DNA of 64,000 nt from Paraburkholderia sp. IMGN_8 (GTDB lineage: Bacteria; Pseudomonadota; Gammaproteobacteria; Burkholderiales; Burkholderiaceae): the NCBI RefSeq assembly GCF_038050405.1, contig NZ_CP150901.1, positions 1,488,001 through 1,552,000 of the forward strand, read 5' to 3'. The notes under the pieces were generated by a model. The model was not told where the DNA came from, made no database searches, and worked only from the letters and a program-made list of their open reading frames with translations. The stretch's first letter is position 1. Each line of letters starts with the position of its first letter. A program made the translations under genes and the position numbers. This document shows, piece after piece, positions 59,041 through 64,000 of the stretch.

Positions 59041-59424
59041 GGCAAAATCGGTCTTATTTTTTATAAATGCATTATATAAGGTGTAATTCAACTCGGCGAC
59101 AAGCGCGTCGTGGCCGATACGCACCGAACTGTTCGATAATGCCGATCGCCGTTTTTGTACTGTTCGACATCCAGCTGATACGGGCACTGGAGGTTGCCGA
59201 CTGCGGCCATCAGACACGCAAGCTCATCGGCGGGAATGAGTCGCGGCACACGCACCGGGATCTTCGGAATACCCCGATGCTCAACAACGGTCTGCGCGGT
59301 GTGTCGTCCCACTCCCATGCAGCGGTGTTACGAAAGAACTGAGATATATCTTTCGCTCATCTGGACGCATCGCCGCCTCTCCACACTGATGTCTTTCGCT
59401 TCGGCGAGTCCAGTCAAAGAGAAG
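59041..59424. other. intergenic region, no confident gene
   Basis: Short overlapping frames occur on both strands but none has a convincing ribosome-binding site or family. The minus strand carries a 76-residue frame (59088-59318) with proteinlike patches that could be a decayed gene. Confidence 0.35.
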
Positions 59425-59691
59425 ATGATGAAGTGGCCAGCACTCGCAATCGCTGCAACGACCCTCGCCGCGACCGGCGCGGTTGCGGCTCAAGGAATGC
59501 CCGAGAGTCAGGGCAAGACCCGGGAGCAGGTGCGCGAGGAGATGATTCAGGCGCGGCGGGACGGATGGTTGCCGTACAGGCGGCATGACTATCCTCCGAG
59601 CACAGCGACCATCAAAAGGAACAAGGAACTTTACGCAATCGCCCATCCGGACGATGCAGCGGTCAAAGAAGCGTCCGCAGACGCGAAGTGA
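59425..59691 (+). CDS. secreted DUF4148-type protein
   Basis: An 88-residue protein with a signal peptide (MMKWPALAIAATTLAATGAV, cleavage near AAQG) followed by the short DUF4148-like motif KTREQVREEMIQARRDGWLP. Such small exported proteins are abundant in Burkholderia and of unknown function. Two adjacent ATGs (59425, 59428) may serve; AGAG lies upstream. Confidence 0.75.
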   Translation: MMKWPALAIAATTLAATGAVAAQGMPESQGKTREQVREEMIQARRDGWLPYRRHDYPPSTATIKRNKELYAIAHPDDAAVKEASADAK

Positions 59692-60045
59692 GCATCCTTG
59701 CGGCTTGTGCCTGGCGTTCCATCGGCGACGTCAACACTGACCTGCCGACGCTTCATTGAGGGCGCCCGGCACTCACGCCCGCCAATCAGTCAATATATCT
59801 GTCGCCCGGACGGTCGCGGCGTCGCGAACGTCGCCGTGCGTTCGCCATGCGTCGCACGGCGTCAACATCCCCCTCATCGCAAGTTTCAAATCCCACGGTC
59901 GCCGCCGAATCTGGAGTACATCCGGAACAGTCACGCGCCGTGTTCAGCTCTCTGTCGAAGATGACAGAAATATCATCCTCGCATCATCTTTGCACCGCAG
60001 CAGAACCGTAGCATCGCTCATACCCCTTCATGACTTCACCCTTCC
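59692..60045. other. region upstream of czcC
   Basis: No supportable gene. The 354 bases precede the metal-efflux operon and may hold its promoter; a pair of ATCATC-containing tracts near 59970-59990 could be a response-regulator site. A czcRS-type gene pair is not in this window. Confidence 0.35.
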
Positions 60046-61371
60046 ATGCTCATCCGCCACCTTGCTGCCGCACTTGCGATTGCCGCAGCAACCCCAGCTT
60101 ACTCACAGTCGATATCACTCCCGGCGGACAGTAGCCACCAGCCGCCAGCAGGCGCCGCCGTGACCACGGCCAGCGAAGTCGCGCTGACGCCGTTGTCGCT
60201 CGACGACGCGCTCGGAATCGCGACTCAGAGCAATCCGTTGCTTCGCGGCGCGCGCGCCGATGCGGACGCGTCTCAAGGCACGTTCATGCAGGCGGGCGCC
60301 CGACCCAATCCAGAGATATCGTTGCTGCAGGAGGGGTTCGGGGGCACCGAGCGCACGACTACTGCGCTGGTGAACCAGACTCTTGAGCTTGGCGGCAAAC
60401 GTCGGGCTCGGCTGGACGTCGCTTCGTACGGGCGTGAGGTAGCACTTGCTTCACTCGACGGTCGTGGGGCGGCTCTGCGTTCGGATGTCGTTGCGGCCTT
60501 TTATGGATTGCTAGCAGCTCAACGCCAATTGCAGGTCGCGCAGGAGTCGGCAGATATCGCAGAGCGGTCCGCAGAGCTTGCCGGGAAGCGCTCGCGCGCC
60601 GGCAAGGTTTCTCCCGTCGAGGCGACGAAAGCGCGGGTTGCAGCGACAGGCGTCCAGATTGAGCTCGCGAATGCGAGGACACGCGTCTCGACTGCAGGGG
60701 AGGCGCTGGCCAACGCAACGGGCAGTCCGCTCGTGCGGGGACGGTCCGCAACCGGCGACATCGAAACCGTGCCGGCAGTCGAACCGCTATCGCAACTCCT
60801 GCAACGTCTATCCAACGCGCCTCTCTCGCGAGTCGCCCGAGCCGAAATGCTCCGCTCCAACGCCACCATTTCAGTGGAGCGGGCAAAGCGTATCCCCGAC
60901 ATCACAATCAGTGCTGGGATGAAGCGGGTCATTACCGGCGGCATACGGGACAACCAGGCAGTCGTCGGTGTCTCCATACCGCTTCCCCTGTTCGATACGA
61001 ACAAGGGCGCACTCCTTGAAGCGGTTCATAAGGCCGAGAAGGCGAACGCCGATTTCGACAGCGAAAAGGCACGACTGCAACTGGAATTGACCCAGGCATA
61101 CGCGAACTATGAGAACTCGACGCACGCTGCGCGCAGGTTGAAGACCGACGTCCTGCCGGCCGCGCGCGAGGCGCTCGATGCCATGTCGCGAGGATATGAG
61201 CTCGGCAAGTTCGGTTTTCTCGATGTGCTGGACGCACAGCGCACGCTTTTCCAGGGGCAGTCGCAATACGTGCAGGCTTTGACCGACGCGCATCTTGCCT
61301 ACGCCGACATCGGCCGGCTCGTTGGCATGCCCCTGCGCAGCGACATCGACCAGACGACCCATTTACCTTGA
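60046..61371 (+). CDS. czcC: outer membrane efflux protein, CzcC-like
   Basis: A 441-residue TolC-family outer-membrane channel with a signal peptide (LIRHLAAALAIAAATPAYSQ). It has the two OEP repeats (LSLDDALGIATQSNPLLRGA; VVGVSIPLPLFDTNKGALLE) and the C-terminal FGFLDVLDAQRTLFQGQSQY. It forms the outer part of a heavy-metal RND efflux pump with the next two genes. Confidence 0.92.
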   Translation: MLIRHLAAALAIAAATPAYSQSISLPADSSHQPPAGAAVTTASEVALTPLSLDDALGIATQSNPLLRGARADADASQGTFMQAGARPNPEISLLQEGFGGTERTTTALVNQTLELGGKRRARLDVASYGREVALASLDGRGAALRSDVVAAFYGLLAAQRQLQVAQESADIAERSAELAGKRSRAGKVSPVEATKARVAATGVQIELANARTRVSTAGEALANATGSPLVRGRSATGDIETVPAVEPLSQLLQRLSNAPLSRVARAEMLRSNATISVERAKRIPDITISAGMKRVITGGIRDNQAVVGVSIPLPLFDTNKGALLEAVHKAEKANADFDSEKARLQLELTQAYANYENSTHAARRLKTDVLPAAREALDAMSRGYELGKFGFLDVLDAQRTLFQGQSQYVQALTDAHLAYADIGRLVGMPLRSDIDQTTHLP

Positions 61372-61381
61372 AGGATTCATC

Positions 61382-62857
61382 ATGACGCGCAGAAAAATCA
61401 TCATCGCCACGGCGGCCACCATCGGTGGCATAAGCATTGCGCTTGCGGCGTTGGCATTGACACGCGAGTCGTCAAGCACCGCATCTGTTTCTGGAGCCGT
61501 TGAAACGTCGCAATCGGCGGAGGGAGCCATTGGACAGCATGGAGGGACCGTGCTCAGAAATGGCGCAATGGCCGTTGAAATCGTCCTGTCCGAGAAGCCC
61601 GGCGATGCCCGTCTTGTCGTCTATCCGTTTATCGACGGCAAGCCATCCGATAAGGGCGTGGCAGTGTCCGGCACCGTTACTCGCTACGACGGTGTGAAAG
61701 AGCCGCTGCAGTTCATGCCTGCGGGTCAAAAGTTCACGTCCACGCAGCCGATAGCCAAACCCCATGTATTTGATGCGTCCATCGACCTCAAGTGGCTAGG
61801 GCAATCCGCATCATTTGCTTTCTCTCGCGTCGATGGTGCGGTCGCGTTGAGTGCCGAACAGGTAAAGGCGGCTCAGATTGGTCTGGCTCAGGCTGGCCCG
61901 GCGCAAGTCGTCACGTCATTCCAGCTTCCTGGCGAAATTAGATTCAACGAGGACCGCACCGCTCACGTCGTGCCGCGTGTGGCTGGTATCGTCGAGCGCG
62001 TCACCGTATCAATCGGAGAGAAGGTCGAGAAAGGACAGTTGCTCGCGGTCATCGCAAGTACTGACCTCGCTGACCGCAGAAGCGAACTCCTGACTGCGGA
62101 GCGTCGGCTCTCGGCTGCACGAACCTCATACGAGCGGGAGAAGACTCTCTGGCAGGAGCGGATTTCCGCTGAGCAGGACTATCTCCAGGTGCAGGTGCAG
62201 TTGCGCGAAGCAGAGATTGCCACGCAGAACGCTCGGCAGAAGCTGTCCGCTCTGGGCGCTCCAGTTTCTGCGGGCGCACTGAACCGCTACGAACTGCGCG
62301 CACCGTTCACCGGAACAATAGTTGAGAAGCACGCGACACCTGGCGAGGCAATTGCGGCAGATGCGAATGTTTTCGTTGTCTCCGACCTTTCATCCGTGTG
62401 GGCCGAGATGGCGGTGCCCGCCCAGCGGCTGAACGATGTTCGAGTCGGCCGCGAAGCAACCGTGAGCGCCACAGCGTTCGAATCGAAATCGAGCGGCCCC
62501 ATCGCGTATGTAGGCGCGCTACTGGGAGAACAGACCCGCACGGCACCGGCGCGTGTTGTGCTGCCGAATCCTGACGGCGCGTGGCGTCCGGGCATGTTCG
62601 TCAATGTCTCGGTGGACGCGGGCAGACAGCACGTGCCGGTCGCAGTGGCGAGTGACGCACTGCAGGATATCGAAGGTGCGCAGGCAATCTTTGTGTGGTC
62701 ACCCAAGGGATTCGTTGCTCAAGCCATCGAGACTGGACGCCGTGATGATCATGTGGTTGAGGTTGTCAAAGGGCTTAAGCCTGGTCAGCAGTATGTCGCG
62801 TCCAACAGTTTCGTACTCAAGGCCGAACTCGGGAAAGGCAGTGTTGAGGAAGAGTAG
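61382..62857 (+). CDS. czcB: periplasmic adaptor of metal efflux, CzcB-like
   Basis: A 491-residue membrane-fusion protein. An N-terminal anchor (KIIIATAATIGGISIALAAL) is followed by a barrel-sandwich lipoyl domain (HVVPRVAGIVERVTVSIGEK), a coiled-coil hairpin (LLTAERRLSAARTSYEREKT) and beta-barrel. The extra N-terminal region before the lipoyl domain is as in CzcB-type adaptors of Zn/Co/Cd pumps. ATG 61382 has AAGGA upstream and lies 10 bases after czcC. Confidence 0.92.
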   Translation: MTRRKIIIATAATIGGISIALAALALTRESSSTASVSGAVETSQSAEGAIGQHGGTVLRNGAMAVEIVLSEKPGDARLVVYPFIDGKPSDKGVAVSGTVTRYDGVKEPLQFMPAGQKFTSTQPIAKPHVFDASIDLKWLGQSASFAFSRVDGAVALSAEQVKAAQIGLAQAGPAQVVTSFQLPGEIRFNEDRTAHVVPRVAGIVERVTVSIGEKVEKGQLLAVIASTDLADRRSELLTAERRLSAARTSYEREKTLWQERISAEQDYLQVQVQLREAEIATQNARQKLSALGAPVSAGALNRYELRAPFTGTIVEKHATPGEAIAADANVFVVSDLSSVWAEMAVPAQRLNDVRVGREATVSATAFESKSSGPIAYVGALLGEQTRTAPARVVLPNPDGAWRPGMFVNVSVDAGRQHVPVAVASDALQDIEGAQAIFVWSPKGFVAQAIETGRRDDHVVEVVKGLKPGQQYVASNSFVLKAELGKGSVEEE

Positions 62858-62934
62858 CTCCAAAGCCCCGAACCTCTGACGACCTGCAGCAGGCAGGTTG
62901 CGCACCCCTTACCCGGTTTCATAGGACCATCTCA

Positions 62935-64000
62935 ATGTTTGAGAGACTGATTCGCTTCGCGATAGCACACCGCTGGCTCGTCATGCTGGCTGTTATCGCT
63001 GTCGCAGCGCTGGGCGTTTACAGCTACCAGAAGCTGCCGATCGATGCCGTGCCGGACATTACCAACGTCCAGGTCCAAATCAACACGTCAGCGCCCGGAT
63101 ATTCGCCGCTTGAGGTCGAGCAGCGCATAACGTATCCGGTAGAGACCGCGATGGCGGGCCTGCCTGATCTGGAACAGACGCGTTCCATCTCGCGCTACGG
63201 TCTGTCCCAGGTAACCGTCATCTTCAAGGACGGGACCGACATCTACTTCGCGCGCCAGCTGGTCAACGAGCGAATTCAGGAAGCAAAGGACAAGCTGCCA
63301 CCTGGCGCCGCGCCTGCGATGGGGCCGACTTCAACCGGGCTCGGCGAGATTTATCTGTGGACAGTCGAAGCTGACGCCGCGGCGCACAAGCCGGATGGGA
63401 CACGCTATACATCCGCGGACCTGCGCGAGCTTCAGGACTGGGTCATCAAGCCCCAGCTCCGCAACGTACCAGGCGTCACCGAGGTCAATTCCATCGGTGG
63501 TTTCGTCAAGGAGTTCCGCGTCGCACCGAATCCGACCAAGCTGATGTCATACGGTTTGACGCTGGCAGACGTGGTTCGCGCGCTCGAGCGTAATAATGAC
63601 AACGTGGGTGCCGGATATATCGAAAAGCGCGGTGAACAATATCTGGTGCGCGTGCCTGGGCAGGCACGCTCGGTCGAGGATATCTCCAATGTGGTGCTGA
63701 CAAACGTCGGCGGCGTACCTGTGCGCGTGAAAGATGTCGGGCAGGTCGATATCGGTCGCGAATTGCGAACGGGCGCGGCGACGGCGAATGGCGAAGAGGT
63801 GGTGCTTGGTACCGTGTTCATGTTGATGGGAGAGAACAGTCGTACCGTCGCGAAGGCTGTCTCAGTCAAGATGGATGATGTCAATCGCACGTTACCTCCG
63901 GGCGTGCGTGCGGTGCCGGTCTACGACCGTACGGTGCTGGTCGAAAAAGCTGTGCAGACGGTGAAGAAGAACCTCCTCGAAGGTGCGGTTCTCGTTATCG
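62935..64000 (+). CDS. czcA: heavy-metal RND efflux pump CzcA, 3' end missing
   Basis: The frame from ATG 62935 is open to the end of the window (355 codons seen of about 1040 expected). It starts MFERLIRFAIAHRWLVMLAV and has the family blocks PIDAVPDITNVQVQINTSAP and PLEVEQRITYPVETAMAGLP of heavy-metal RND pumps. It is the proton-driven inner-membrane part of the tripartite pump. The metal-specific motif in helix 4 lies beyond the sequence shown, so the exact metal cannot be judged. Confidence 0.95.
   Translation, partial: MFERLIRFAIAHRWLVMLAVIAVAALGVYSYQKLPIDAVPDITNVQVQINTSAPGYSPLEVEQRITYPVETAMAGLPDLEQTRSISRYGLSQVTVIFKDGTDIYFARQLVNERIQEAKDKLPPGAAPAMGPTSTGLGEIYLWTVEADAAAHKPDGTRYTSADLRELQDWVIKPQLRNVPGVTEVNSIGGFVKEFRVAPNPTKLMSYGLTLADVVRALERNNDNVGAGYIEKRGEQYLVRVPGQARSVEDISNVVLTNVGGVPVRVKDVGQVDIGRELRTGAATANGEEVVLGTVFMLMGENSRTVAKAVSVKMDDVNRTLPPGVRAVPVYDRTVLVEKAVQTVKKNLLEGAVLVI

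Overview
The window looks like a replicon of a betaproteobacterium of the Burkholderia/Paraburkholderia group. The basis is high-GC coding sequence after about 30.6 kb, a red-type (form IC) RuBisCO operon of the Cupriavidus/Paraburkholderia kind, DUF4148-type and orphan OmpR-type proteins typical of the group, and many catabolic cassettes with local regulators. I assign genus by inference only; there is no rRNA in the window.

Region 1 (1-10.5 kb) is a Calvin-Benson-Bassham operon read left to right: cbbL (5' end cut by the window), cbbS, cbbX, cbbY, cbbE, cbbF, cbbP, cbbT, cbbA and gap. It supplies RuBisCO and its activase, and enzymes that regenerate ribulose bisphosphate. pgk is not present, and a phosphoglycolate phosphatase (gph/cbbZ type) sits apart at 15.1 kb. 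An ammonium transporter (amtB) follows at 10.9 kb.

Region 2 (12-30.5 kb) is a patchwork with lower coding density. It holds degenerate pieces (IS5-type transposase fragment, possible group II intron leader, IS200/IS605-like hairpin, gene remnants), manC, and a dispersed set of nitrogen-starvation / cyanide-associated 'Nit1C' genes: a radical SAM protein and a GNAT acetyltransferase on the minus strand, and an Sll0783/MSMEG_0572 family protein and a nitrilase on the plus strand. Between the two halves lie an OsmC protein, a cytochrome P450, a flavoprotein with an eroded dinucleotide-binding loop and a small unknown protein. A 132-bp copy of the radical SAM gene's promoter, ribosome-binding site and first codons lies 7.2 kb away at 13.4 kb. 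A cluster of short direct repeats at 30.1-30.5 kb marks the end of this region.

Region 3 (30.6-64 kb) is dense, GC-rich and ordered as catabolic and transport modules: an MFS transporter and orphan response regulator; a 4-hydroxyproline degradation cluster (deaminase, epimerase, three-part dehydrogenase, PAS-AraC regulator); a quinate/shikimate cluster (quiC, aroQ, aroE, MFS transporter, TetR regulator); an amine-type FAD oxidase, a DapA-family aldolase and a LysR regulator; an unusual class A penicillin-binding protein; a sugar ABC transporter resembling fructose FrcBCA with a ROK repressor; a hipBA toxin-antitoxin pair; and the start of a czcCBA heavy-metal efflux operon cut by the right end of the window. 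Intercistronic hairpins and inverted-repeat operators are visible in several of these modules.
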